A DNA stretch of 33,032 bases from Deltaproteobacteria bacterium (GTDB taxonomy: Bacteria; Myxococcota_A; UBA796; SXON01): NCBI GenBank assembly GCA_947484175.1, contig CANKOI010000046.1, positions 1 to 33,032 on the forward strand. The letters run 5' to 3'. The notes below the pieces were generated by a model. The model saw nothing but the letters and a program-made list of their open reading frames with translations. It had not been told where the DNA came from and made no database searches. Made by a program: the position numbers and the translations under genes. Of the stretch, positions 24,467 through 33,020 are shown piece after piece. The first letter of the stretch is position 1, and each line of letters opens with the position of its first letter.

Positions 24467-25084
24467 CTACCTCCCGCGCGCCACGATGTGGTTGCTCGTG
24501 CACTGCGAGCAGGTGCGCCACGCGAGCAGGTCCAGCTTCTTGTCGCCGTCGAGGTCCCCGGCAGGAATGCTGTAGAGGTCCCGCGGCCCGGCGTACAGCC
24601 GACAGCCGCGCCACGCGCCGTCCACGGCGTCGAAGCGGACGAGGGCGGGCGGGACCGTCGATGTCCACGCGTAGATCTCAGGGTGGCCATCCGCGTCCAC
24701 GTCGGCCGGCGCGGCAAAATCGCGATCGAGGCTGGCCGCGAGTTCCGCCGACGCCACCTGTACGCCGGCGCCGAGGAGCCCCCGGGCGTCCGCACGCCGT
24801 AGCCACCACCCGTCGGACTGCGCGACGAGCAGCGCGTCGCCGCCTGCGTCGGTCACCACGGCGGCCAGCGCACCCACCGGCCCGATGCAGGTGTGGCCTC
24901 CAAGCTGGAAGGTCCCGTCCCCCTTCCGCCAGGCGAAGCAGGATCCCAAGTCGAACACGAGGTCCTGGAGTCCGTCGCCGTCCCAGTCGAGCACGCGTGG
25001 CTCATGCGGGACGTCCGATTGGCGGAAGGGGCGAGACGAGGGGGAGGCGGTGGCGGCAGCGCTTCGGGGCTTCCAGGGGTTCAA
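24467..25084 (-). pseudogene. Headless FG-GAP/VCBS repeat protein fragment
   Basis: The frame encodes about 205 residues of beta-propeller repeats: LDWDGDGLQDLVFDLG, ADVDADGHPEIYAW, AGDLDGDKKLDLLAW, each with the DxDxDG calcium loop. It ends in SQCTSNHIVARGR. There is no signal peptide and no ATG or well-placed GTG; a TTG at 25084 is the first possible start, eleven bases after the stop of the PKD/SUMF1 gene. The family is normally secreted and several hundred residues longer, so this looks like the 3' remnant of a larger surface protein. A real short gene with TTG start is possible but unlikely. Confidence 0.6.
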
Positions 25085-25095
25085 GGAATCAAAGG

Positions 25096-27867
25096 TCAGG
25101 GGGCGGTGCGCGCGAGGCGGAGGCCGAGGTAGTTCAGGCGGTCGGTCGACGGACTCCAATCGCGGTTCGCCCCGCGGCTGAAGTACGCGGAGAGAGCCCA
25201 ACCCCCGCCGCGGTACGCCATGTAGGAGCCCGACGTCTCCCCCTCCGGATCCGTGCGCCCGGTGCTGGTGTAGTAGCCGGCGCCGTACCAGTCCTGCGTC
25301 CACTCAAACACGCTCCCGCTCATGTCGTACAAGCCGCAGGCGTTCGCCGACTTCCCAGCCACCGCGTGCGGTGTGCTGCTGCTGTTGCCGTCGTACCAAG
25401 CCACCCCATCGACCGAGGTGCTCCCCGCGTAGAGCAGGTCCTCGCCGCAGCGCGCCGCGCCCTCCCACTCCGCCTCCGTCAGCAGCCGGTAGCCGGTGCA
25501 GACGTACGGGTCGCCCGCGACGCTACAGCTCACCGACGTCCCGCTCCCCGAGCAGGTGTAGCAGGAAGAGAGGCCCGCGGCGGAGGACACCGCGTTCGCG
25601 AACGCCGCGGACTGATGCCACGTCACGTACTCCACCGGGCAGGTGCTCCCGCACGCCGAGAACGACGACGGATTGTACCCCATCACCGCCAAAAACTCCC
25701 CCTGCGTGATCTCCGTCTGCGACACGTAGTAGTCGTTGGTCAGTGTCACCGGCATCACCGGCGACTCGTCGCTCGCGCAGCTCGACTGGCCCGCCGTGCA
25801 CCCCATGTCGAAGGTCTGCGCGCACACCGTCACGAAGTCCATGCCCGAAGCCGTGAGTGTCACGCTGCCATCACCGCAGCCACTGCCGACCGCGACGCTC
25901 GCGGCCGACGTTGCGGATGTTCCATCCCCATCCCCCGCTACCACCTCGCAAGTCCACGTCTCCCCGTCGTCCACATCCCCGCCGTCCACCACGCTCTCCG
26001 TCGCGGCGTCCGCGGCCCCGCTGTACGCAGTCCCGTCCACGTCCCAACCGAAGCTGTACGAGATCGCATCCCCGTCCTCGTCCGTGCTCGCGGTCGTGAC
26101 GGAACAGGTGAGGTCGTCCCCCGCCTCGGGCTCGGTCGGCGTGATCTCGACCCCCGGCGCGCTGGGTGCGCTGTTGAGCACGGTGACCGTCGCGCTCGTG
26201 ACGCTGGCGCCTGCGTCGTCGCCATCGGTCGGCGTGACCACGACATACACCCCCTGGTCGCGGTCGAAGTACGACGTTCCGTCGAGCGTCGCCGACGAGA
26301 CGCTGCCCCGGGGGAAGCCGTCCACGTACCAGTCGTAGGTGTACGAGATCGTGTCACCGTCGAGGTCGGTCGCGGACACGCGCGCGGTCAGCGTGTCGTC
26401 AGTGTACACGCTGCCCGGCGTGAGGGTGACACTCGAGAGGCTCGGCGCGGTGTTGGCCGCCGTCGCCGCCGCACTGGTGATCGGCGTACCGTAGTCGCTG
26501 CCGTCCTACGGGGTGACGACCACGTAGATGCTGTCGCCCCTCGCGAAACGGTTGGCCGGCAGCGTGCTCGACGTGCTCGCGAGCGCGCCATCCACGTACC
26601 AGTCGTAGCCGTAGCTGACGGCGTCGCCGTCGTCGTCCGTGGCCGCGCCGAGAGTCACCGTGATCGTGTCGTTCTCGGTCGGGGCGAGCGTCGAGAGGTC
26701 GGCGCTCGCGAGGACAGGCGGGGTGTTGGCGATGGTGAGGGCGGCCGAGGCCACCGCAACGCCGGCATCCTCGCCGTCGAAGGGGGTGGCGCTGCAGGAC
26801 ACGGCGCTGCCCTTCGAGAAGCAGGAGCCGTCGAGCGTGGCGGTCGCCACCCCGGTGTCAGCCCCGTCAACGGCCCAAGCGTAGGTCCAACTCTCCGTGT
26901 CGCCGTCGATGTCCGTGAAGCCCGCGCCGGTGCAGCTGAGCGTGCTCGCTTCGTAGGCGGGATTCGGGCTGATGGCGGCGCTCCCGGCGACAGGCGGGCG
27001 ATTGATCACCACCGCGTCGGCCGAGGACATCGCCGCCCCGTCCACCGCGCCGTCGTTCGGGACGACCTCCACGCCGATGCGCTGGTGTTTGGCGAAGCTC
27101 CCGCCGGGGAGCGTGTCGTTAGCGCCGGCCTGTACCTCGTCGCCGTCCACGAACCAGGTGTAGGTGACGGTGTCGCCGTCCGCATCGGCGGCCTCGACGA
27201 GCGCGACCACGTCCTCGTCGGCGTAGGGCGCCTCGGGCGTGATCGTGACCGCCAACATCACCGGTGCGCTGTTGGCGATCTCCACCTCGGCCACGACCGG
27301 CTCGCCTGCCTCCTCGTCGTCGGCGGGGGTCACCGTCACGGCCCATCGCTCGCCGTGCGTCGTGGCGTCGGCGGGCACGGTGTCGAAGGTGTAGTCCGCG
27401 GGCGTCCCGTCGACCGTCCAGGTGTACGTCACGCTCACCGCGTCGCCGTCCGCGTCGAGGGCCGCCGGCACGGCGACGAGGTCGTCGTCCGTGGCGGGCG
27501 CCTCGGGAGCGAACGCCACCGTCACCACGGGTGGGGTGTTGAGTACCGTCGCGGTCGCGGTGCCGGGCTCGCCGTCGAGCTCGCCGTCGTTCGGCGTGAC
27601 GGACACTTCCCACACTTCGCCCTTCACGGTCTCTGAGGCAGGGACGGTGTCGGTCGTGAGGTCGTTTCGCGGCAGTCCGTCCTGCTTCCAGGCGTAGGCG
27701 AAGGTGACCTCGTCGCCTTCCTGGTCGTCGGACCCCTCGACCACCGCCACGAGGTCATCGTCCGTGCGCGCGCCCACGGGGCCGATGCTCACGTCCGGCG
27801 CAGAGGGCGCCGAGTTGCAGCCGTAGAGCGCGACGAGGGCGAGAGGCAGGGGGAGGACACGATGCAT
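25096..27867 (-). pseudogene. Seven-module PKD/Ig-like lipoprotein with C-terminal SUMF1 domain, split by an in-frame TAG
   Basis: From the ATG at 27867 the product is a lipoprotein (VALYGC, Cys17). Seven related modules of about 85-95 residues follow. Each opens N(S/T)xP and carries DxDGD(x)V(S/T)YxYxWxVDG then (V/E)VTPxDG. A SUMF1 (formylglycine-generating enzyme-like) domain comes last, about residues 677-922. An amber codon at 26506-26508 (codon 454) lies in the fifth module, exactly where the sixth has VTPTDG. The frame is intact on both sides, giving 453 residues before and about 469 after. The SUMF1 domain has the fold marks (MGC, YVSQTEITQGEF, YRLLTEAEWEGAAR, YDMSGSVFEWTQDW, RGGGW), but the RGGGW region lacks the cysteines of true FGE. 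Surface adhesion is a likely role, by inference. Confidence 0.8.
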
Positions 27868-27990
27868 GAAGGCTCCGGTGAGAGGGCTGAATCCCCTCGT
27901 CGGTCGGTCGTAGCGCGGCACCCAGGCCGTCTTAGGCAGGGTTGGTCATGGTGGGTGGCGCCTTCGGCAAGGAGCGAGCTATGGGGTCCT

Positions 27991-28257
27991 ATGAAATGTC
28001 CTCGATGTGAATCCGTGGCGCTCGACGAGCGCGACCGTGAGGGTGTCACCGTCGACACGTGTAGGAGTTGCCGTGGCGTTTGGCTCGATCGCGGCGAGCT
28101 GGAGAAGTTGATCGCACGCACGACCGCAGAGTTCGAGGCGTACGACCAGCGCCCCCGCGGACTTCCCGAGCCGGGTCGGTACCGGGACGACGACGAGCAC
28201 CGGCACCCTCGACGCAAGAAGGGCTGGCTGGAGTCGTTGGGCGACATCTTCGATTGA
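27991..28257 (+). CDS. Zinc-ribbon protein, TFIIB-like zinc finger (zf-TFIIB) family
   Basis: An 88-residue protein. The MKCPRC head and the second pair TCRSCRGVWLDRGELEKLI are the exact signature of this small zinc-ribbon family: four cysteines binding zinc, then a short helix. The tail is charged (HRHPRRKKGWLESLGDIFD) and probably disordered. The function of the family is unknown. The ATG at 27991 is chosen because it places MKCPRC at the N-terminus, as in relatives; the frame is open upstream to 27862 without family-like sequence. It is divergent from the PKD/SUMF1 gene, with a 123-bp gap. Confidence 0.88.
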   Translation: MKCPRCESVALDERDREGVTVDTCRSCRGVWLDRGELEKLIARTTAEFEAYDQRPRGLPEPGRYRDDDEHRHPRRKKGWLESLGDIFD

Positions 28258-28294
28258 GCGCGCCCCGCGCCGGTGGCACGGGGCCATGGCCTCG

Positions 28295-28319
28295 CCATTG
28301 TTGTGATATACAACAACGG
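28295..28319. promoter_or_regulatory. Orphan inverted repeat ahead of a possible truncated start
   Basis: Arms CCATTGTTGT and ACAACAACGG (9 of 10 paired) flank the 5-base spacer GATAT. The right arm ends one base before an ATG at 28321. The position, the TGTGATA centre and the AT-rich content resemble the repeats at the starts of the two DUF4143 genes, but no intact gene follows. Confidence 0.6.
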
Positions 28320-28320
28320 G

Positions 28321-28395
28321 ATGAATGCCGCTGGCTGGTTCCAGGTTGTCGTCGCGCTCCGCGATGACCAACGCGCCGTGCTCCACCAGCCGGAG
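28321..28395 (+). pseudogene. Possible remnant of an ATPase gene start
   Basis: The ATG directly after the orphan palindrome opens MNAAGWFQVVVALRDDQRAV, which could be the N-terminal lead of an AAA/DUF4143-type protein before its P-loop. The frame then becomes out-of-frame sequence of the MopE-like gene. No P-loop is present, so the identity rests on context only. Confidence 0.25.
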
Positions 28396-28403
28396 ACGAC
28401 CCG

Positions 28404-30374
28404 GTGGACTACAACTGCGACGGGGCGGTGGCCTTCGCCGACTTGGACGCCGACGGGTGGGCGGCGTGCGAGGACTGTGACGACGGAGACGCGCTCCGGA
28501 ACCCGGGCGAAGCCGAGGTGTGCGACGCCGCCAACGTCGACGAAGACTGCAGCGGTGCCGCCGATGACGAAGACGTGGGGGTCGACGTCAGCACCCAGTC
28601 CACGTGGACGCGCGACGCGGACGCGGACGGGTACGGCGCCAACGGCGGCCTCACCCAGCCCGCTTGCCATGCGACCGTCGGCTACGCGGCGGTGGCGGGC
28701 GACTGCGACGACCTGCGCGCGGGCGTAAACCCGGGCGCCGCCGAGGTGTGCGACGCCGACGACACCGACGAAGACTGCGACGGCCTCGCCGACGACAGCG
28801 ACACCAGCACCGACTCCACGACGTGGAGCCCCTGGTACGCCGACGCGGACGGCGACGCCTACGGCGACGCGGCGACGGCGCTGAGCCAGTGCGACGCGCC
28901 GGGCGGGTGGGTGGCCGATTCGACCGACTGCGACGACGGCGACAGCGCCATCAGCCCAGCCGAAGCCGAGGTGTGCGGCAACGGCGTCGACGACGACTGC
29001 GACAGCACCGCGGACGACGGCTGCCCGTACTCGGGCACCAGCGCCGCGGAAGGCTCGGGCGAAGAAGCCGACTACCTCGTGTACGGGTACGAGAGCGGCG
29101 CGGAGTTCGGCGCGGCGGTGGCCTCGGGCGTGGACCTGGACGACGACGGCGACGACGAGTGGGTCGTGGGTTCGCCGGGCGCCCGCTACCCCTTCACCTC
29201 CACCACGGACTACCGCGGCATCGCCTACTCCGTGCGCCTGCCCACCAGCGCCGAAGCCAGCATCGACTCGATTCGGCGGGGCTACAGCTACGGGCCCACC
29301 GCCACCGGCATCGAGTACGGGGCTCGCGTCTGGGCCGTCAACGACATCGACGAGGACGGCAACGACGAGTACGCGGTGTTCTACGACTCCTCGGCCACCG
29401 CAAGCGACGTTGTGTGGTTCGTAGACGGGGGCGCGTCCGCCTCGGGCTCCAGCTACAACGGCGGCGGCTTCCACCACTCCGGCTACTTCATCGACAACAT
29501 CTCAAGCGCCGGCGCGTCCTACAGCAGCGCGGTCGGCTACAACATGTTGATGGGGAACACCGAATACAGCAGCTACAAGGGTGTGATCTACCACTACGAA
29601 GACGAGGATGGGGCCAGCTCGATCGGCTCCAGCTATGGCGAGACCGCTTCGGACTACGCGAGTCAGGGGCTCGCCGGCGGGCCCGGCCAGGATGTGGACG
29701 GAGATGGCTTCGACGACATCCTGATCGGCGCGCCCGGCGACGACGACGCGGCGTCCAATGCTGGCGCCGCCTACCTCTTCCTCGCCGACTACTACGGCGG
29801 CAACCTCACCAGCGCCGACCAGAAGCTGCTCGGCGGCGCGGCCAGCAATGCGTTCGGGAAGGGCATGGCCCCGGCCGGCGACGTGGACGGGGACGGTCTC
29901 GCCGACTTCGCCGTCGGCGCACCGAGCGCCGGCTACATCTACGTCTTTGAAGACCTCGACCCCAGCGGCGGCACTGTGGACAGCGATACCACCGGTGCGG
30001 ACGTGACCTTCTACGGCAGCGGCTACGTGCTCGGCCAGAACTGGAACGGCTCGGCCTTCTCGTTCGGCGACGTCGACGGCGACGGTGCGGTGGACGCGCT
30101 CGTGTCCTCCGCCTATTACGACGACGGCAGCACCAACAACGTCGGCGCCGCCTGGCTGGTGTACGGGCCGCTCTCGGGCGCGTACAACCTCGCGACCGCG
30201 AGCGGCTGGGACGCCCGCTTCACCGGCGACTCCACCAACGACTACTGCGGATGGTCCTCCGCGCTCGGCGACGTAGACGGCGACAGCCTGCAAGACGTCC
30301 TGGTGGGCTGTCCGAGCGGCGACAGCAGCAGCACCACCGACTACGGCGTCGTAGCCATCTTCATGGGGCGCTGA
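28404..30374 (+). CDS. MopE-type metal-binding and FG-GAP repeat protein lacking its N-terminus
   Basis: The 656 codons begin at a GTG at 28404, the only start between the in-frame TGA at 28365 and the family sequence. The first about 205 residues hold three MopE-like repeats with the DCDD...EVC...DxDCD pattern (at about residues 29, 94 and 170). FG-GAP repeats of an integrin-like propeller follow: DLDDDGDDEWVVGSPG, DVDGDGFDDILIGAPG, DVDGDGLADFAVGAPS, DVDGDGAVDALVSS and DVDGDSLQDVLVGCPSG. Such proteins are normally exported, but here there is no signal peptide and the sequence begins mid-repeat (DYNCDG), so the 5' end has been lost. It is highly acidic (pI presumably very low) and probably calcium-binding. 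It may be a non-expressed pseudogene. Confidence 0.8.
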   Translation: MDYNCDGAVAFADLDADGWAACEDCDDGDALRNPGEAEVCDAANVDEDCSGAADDEDVGVDVSTQSTWTRDADADGYGANGGLTQPACHATVGYAAVAGDCDDLRAGVNPGAAEVCDADDTDEDCDGLADDSDTSTDSTTWSPWYADADGDAYGDAATALSQCDAPGGWVADSTDCDDGDSAISPAEAEVCGNGVDDDCDSTADDGCPYSGTSAAEGSGEEADYLVYGYESGAEFGAAVASGVDLDDDGDDEWVVGSPGARYPFTSTTDYRGIAYSVRLPTSAEASIDSIRRGYSYGPTATGIEYGARVWAVNDIDEDGNDEYAVFYDSSATASDVVWFVDGGASASGSSYNGGGFHHSGYFIDNISSAGASYSSAVGYNMLMGNTEYSSYKGVIYHYEDEDGASSIGSSYGETASDYASQGLAGGPGQDVDGDGFDDILIGAPGDDDAASNAGAAYLFLADYYGGNLTSADQKLLGGAASNAFGKGMAPAGDVDGDGLADFAVGAPSAGYIYVFEDLDPSGGTVDSDTTGADVTFYGSGYVLGQNWNGSAFSFGDVDGDGAVDALVSSAYYDDGSTNNVGAAWLVYGPLSGAYNLATASGWDARFTGDSTNDYCGWSSALGDVDGDSLQDVLVGCPSGDSSSTTDYGVVAIFMGR

Positions 30375-30433
30375 CTGCGCGCCCCGGCGGCATATCCGAC
30401 CGGCTAGGGAACACGCCGCGATAGGCGAGAGCG

Positions 30434-31105
30434 ATGGCCGCCACCGCCTTCCTCCTCGCCGCTGGCTTGGGCACCCGCCTCCGCCCCTACACGCTCACCA
30501 CCCCCAAGCCGCTGCTGCCTGTGCGCGGCGTGCCGATGCTCGACCACGCGCTGGCGCATCTGCGTGCGCACGGGCACGAGGAGGTGGTGGTGAACGCGTT
30601 CTGGTTGCCGGAGCAGGTCGTGGCGTGGGCGGGCCGGCAGCGGGGCGTCACCGCCATCGTAGAGGCGCCGACGATCCTCGGTACGGGCGGCGGTCTGCGC
30701 AACGCGCGCCATCTCCTCGCCGAACGATTCTGCGTGGTGAACGGCGACATCCTCTGCGATGTCGACCTCACTGCGCTCTGGAACGAGCCCGCCCCCGCGG
30801 TGATGGCCCTGCGCGCCCAGTCCAACGGGGGGCACACCGGCGTGGCGCTCCGCGAGGGCCGCGTGGTGGGCATCGCCGGGGTTGTGGGCGAGAGCGATTC
30901 CTCGCTCCACTTCACCGGCATCCACGTGCTCGACCGAGCCGTGCTCGACCTCGTTCCGCCCGTCGGCGAGGCCTGCATCGTGCGCACGGCCTATCGGCAG
31001 CTTGTGGCGGAGGGGCGCGTTCGTGGGCTCGTCCACGGCGGGGAGTGGGTGGATGTGGGCACCGTGGCCGAGTACGAACGGGTGCGCGAGGGGGCGCGGG
31101 CGTGA
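30434..31105 (+). CDS. Sugar-phosphate nucleotidyltransferase (MurU/RfbA-like)
   Basis: A 223-residue Rossmann-type enzyme. The signature LLAAGLGTRLRPYTLTTPKPLLPV contains the NTP-binding GLGTRLRP loop (residues 11-18) and the PKP Lys25. The metal-binding Asp105 lies in VVNGDILCDVDL. It should join a nucleotide (UDP, GDP or similar) to a sugar-1-phosphate. The compact size without an extra domain resembles MurU-type N-acetylmuramate or mannose-phosphate enzymes, but the sugar cannot be told. Its TGA overlaps the GTG of the next gene (GTGA). Confidence 0.88.
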   Translation: MAATAFLLAAGLGTRLRPYTLTTPKPLLPVRGVPMLDHALAHLRAHGHEEVVVNAFWLPEQVVAWAGRQRGVTAIVEAPTILGTGGGLRNARHLLAERFCVVNGDILCDVDLTALWNEPAPAVMALRAQSNGGHTGVALREGRVVGIAGVVGESDSSLHFTGIHVLDRAVLDLVPPVGEACIVRTAYRQLVAEGRVRGLVHGGEWVDVGTVAEYERVREGARA

Positions 31106-31674
31106 TCGGTCTCGCGTGGGTGCTCAACGTGTGTTTCTGGGCGCCCTTCGTGGTGCGCGGCCAGATCGACAAGCAGCAGGGCAGCCAGCAGAAGGGCCCC
31201 GCCGCGCACGCCGATCCGTGGTCCACCGCGATGGTGTGGGCCCACGGCCTCGGCATCGGCGTGAGCTACACGGGTTTGGCCGTGGCCGTCGGGGGCGGCG
31301 AGCTCTGGCCGCTCCCGCTCGCCGTTCGCCTCCTCGGAGTACCGATCGTGCTCCTGAGTACGTGGATGATCATCCGAGTCATGATGGTCTTTCGGTCTTG
31401 GCGCCTGCGTGCCGCGTTGACCGCCGATCACCAGCTCTGCACCGAAGGCCCCTTTGAGCGCGTGCGCCACCCGATCTACACCGGCATGGGGCTCCTCACG
31501 ATCGCCACCTTCCTGCTCGTGCCCACGCCCCTCACCCTCCTTGGCATCGCCACCAACGCCCTGACCGGCGACCTGCGAGCTCGTGCCGAAGAACGCTTGC
31601 TCCTCGGGGTGTTCCGCGAGCGCTACGAGACGTATCTGCGCCGCACTCGGAGATTCATTCCCGGGGTGTACTGA
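31102..31674 (+). CDS. ICMT/PEMT-family membrane methyltransferase
   Basis: A 190-residue membrane protein with about four helices (an N-terminal one at residues 1-20, then about 45-65, 70-95 and 130-155). The isoprenylcysteine/phospholipid methyltransferase signature is at the C-terminus: GPFERVRHPIYTGMGL, then RARAEERLLLGVFRERYETYLRRTRRFIPGVY (broken here by helix). SAM-dependent methylation of a lipid or a membrane-exposed group is expected; the substrate is unknown. The GTG start at 31102 overlaps the nucleotidyltransferase stop, so the two are co-translated. Confidence 0.85.
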   Translation: MIGLAWVLNVCFWAPFVVRGQIDKQQGSQQKGPAAHADPWSTAMVWAHGLGIGVSYTGLAVAVGGGELWPLPLAVRLLGVPIVLLSTWMIIRVMMVFRSWRLRAALTADHQLCTEGPFERVRHPIYTGMGLLTIATFLLVPTPLTLLGIATNALTGDLRARAEERLLLGVFRERYETYLRRTRRFIPGVY

Positions 31675-31689
31675 GGGCGCTGCGCGTGC

Positions 31690-32862
31690 CTACCAGCCGC
31701 GCTCGCGGAGACGCGCCAACAGCCCCTCAACGGAGAGGGCCGAGACGCCCGGCAGCAAGGCGGCCTCCATCGGAGCCGACGGGGACACCCGGTGTGCGAT
31801 GTAGTCCTGGGCGGCGCCCCCGAGCGCGGTGCGGAGGCGCTGGATCGGGCGGGCATCGCCCGGCATGGGAGTGTGCGTCGCCTTCGCCTCGACAAGGATC
31901 GCGTAGCCTGCTCCGGCGTCGAGGACGAAGTCCACCTCCAGCCCTTGCTGGTCCCGAAACCAGTACAGTGCCGGGCGCTTCCCCGCGTTCAGCCTATGCT
32001 TCAGCAACTCCGAAGCCACGAAGCCTTCGAACACGGCGCCCAGAAAGGGGGAACGCTCCAAGGCCTCAGGCGAGTCGATGGCGAGCAGGTGGCATGCGAG
32101 CCCAGCGTCTCCGAAGTAGAGCCGTGGGGATTTGAGGAGCCGCTTCCCGGCGTTGTGGAACCACGGCTGCAAGACGATCAGCATGCCGGTGGTCTCCAGC
32201 GCATCGAGCCACGCGGAGACCGTCTTGACGGAGACTCCCAGCGGCGCGGCGATCTCCGTGCGATTCAGCACCGTGCCCGTTCGTGTGGCCAACACCGCCA
32301 GGAACCGGCGAAACAGGCCCACATCGGCCACGTTGACCACGCTGCGCACGTCGCGCTCGATGTAGGACTCGATGTAGGACGAGAACCAGCGGGCGGCGGC
32401 GCGCGGCGAGCGGTGCACCTCAGGAAACCCACCCAGGAAAGGCGAAACCCGGGGCAGCTCCGCGCAGGACAGCGGCATCAACCGGAGGGTGGCCGCGCGA
32501 CCCGCCATCGACTCGGTCACCCCGCGCATCAACGAAAACTCCTGGGAGCCGGTGATGAGCCACTGACCCATCTCTTCTGGCGCATGGTCGATCCTGGCGC
32601 GCACGTACCGCAGCAGCTCGGGAGCCTCTTGGATCTCGTCGAGGATCGCGGGCCTGCGGAGCGCGTCGAGAAACCCGCGCGGGTCTGCGCGTGCTTGGGC
32701 CAGCACGTCGGGGTCCTCGAGGAGCGACCAGTGTGCATCCGGAAAGGTGCGGCGCAACAGGAACGTCTTCCCCGAACGCCGAGGCCCCGTGAGCACCAGC
32801 GCTGGAAAATTCTCAGCAGCCAGCAGGAGTTCGGCACGGAGAAGTCTGGAAACTTCGATCAT
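31690..32862 (-). CDS. ATP-binding protein, AAA+ P-loop with DUF4143 C-terminal domain (second copy)
   Basis: A 390-residue protein of the same family as the gene at 2202, but clearly not a recent duplicate. The P-loop is GPRRSGKT (residues 26-33), the Walker B is AILDEIQE (Asp75-Glu76), the sensor-like segment is LITGSQEFSLM, and the C-terminal nuclease-like signature is LEVDFVLDAGAGYAILVEAKATH. The ATG at 32862 lies right beside an inverted repeat (32864-32896). It converges on the ICMT-like gene, with 15 bp between stops. Function unknown. Confidence 0.88.
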   Translation of the reverse strand: MIEVSRLLRAELLLAAENFPALVLTGPRRSGKTFLLRRTFPDAHWSLLEDPDVLAQARADPRGFLDALRRPAILDEIQEAPELLRYVRARIDHAPEEMGQWLITGSQEFSLMRGVTESMAGRAATLRLMPLSCAELPRVSPFLGGFPEVHRSPRAAARWFSSYIESYIERDVRSVVNVADVGLFRRFLAVLATRTGTVLNRTEIAAPLGVSVKTVSAWLDALETTGMLIVLQPWFHNAGKRLLKSPRLYFGDAGLACHLLAIDSPEALERSPFLGAVFEGFVASELLKHRLNAGKRPALYWFRDQQGLEVDFVLDAGAGYAILVEAKATHTPMPGDARPIQRLRTALGGAAQDYIAHRVSPSAPMEAALLPGVSALSVEGLLARLRERGW

Positions 32863-32863
32863 G

Positions 32864-32896
32864 TGAGAATCCTAACCTATCACTACAGGAATCTCA
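32864..32896. promoter_or_regulatory. Inverted repeat at the start of the second DUF4143 gene
   Basis: Plus-strand arms TGAGAATCCT and AGGAATCTCA pair at 9 of 10 positions across a 13-base spacer that holds CTATCACTA. Read on the gene's strand, the spacer gives TAGTGATA, matching the NTGATA centre of the sites at 2167-2200 and 28295-28319 at nearly the same distance (about 17-20 bases) before the ATG. The arm sequences differ between sites. Confidence 0.6.
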
Positions 32897-32945
32897 ACAC
32901 TGGCGAATCCACCGCCGCACAGAATGATTTTTCTGATGAGTCCTG

Positions 32946-33020
32946 TCGCCTCTCGCCTCTCGCCTCTCGCCTCTCGCCTCTCGCCTCTCGCCTCTCGCCT
33001 CTCGCCTCTCGCCTCTCGCC
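32946..33020. repeat. Heptamer tandem repeat (TCGCCTC)n
   Basis: Ten perfect copies of TCGCCTC plus five further bases run to 33020, followed by a C-rich tail that reaches the window end. It lies upstream of the second DUF4143 gene. The low complexity and the edge position mean that copy number and the flank could be affected by assembly. Confidence 0.9.

Noticed and set aside
26506..26508. TAG as a pyrrolysine codon
   Set aside because: The protein is a repeat lipoprotein, not a methylamine methyltransferase, and no pyl gene is seen. A nonsense change or read error is simpler.
23824..27636. A 1270-codon open frame on the plus strand
   Set aside because: It is Arg/Pro/Gly/Ala-rich without any motif and lies antisense to the PKD/SUMF1 and FG-GAP genes. 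Open antisense frames are expected at this GC.
27789..29477. A 562-codon minus-strand open frame
   Set aside because: It is Val/Ala/Gly/Arg-rich antisense of the MopE/FG-GAP and zinc-ribbon genes, with no family features.
32946..33020. Heptamer array as a CRISPR array
   Set aside because: The units are 7 bases with no spacers and there are no cas genes.
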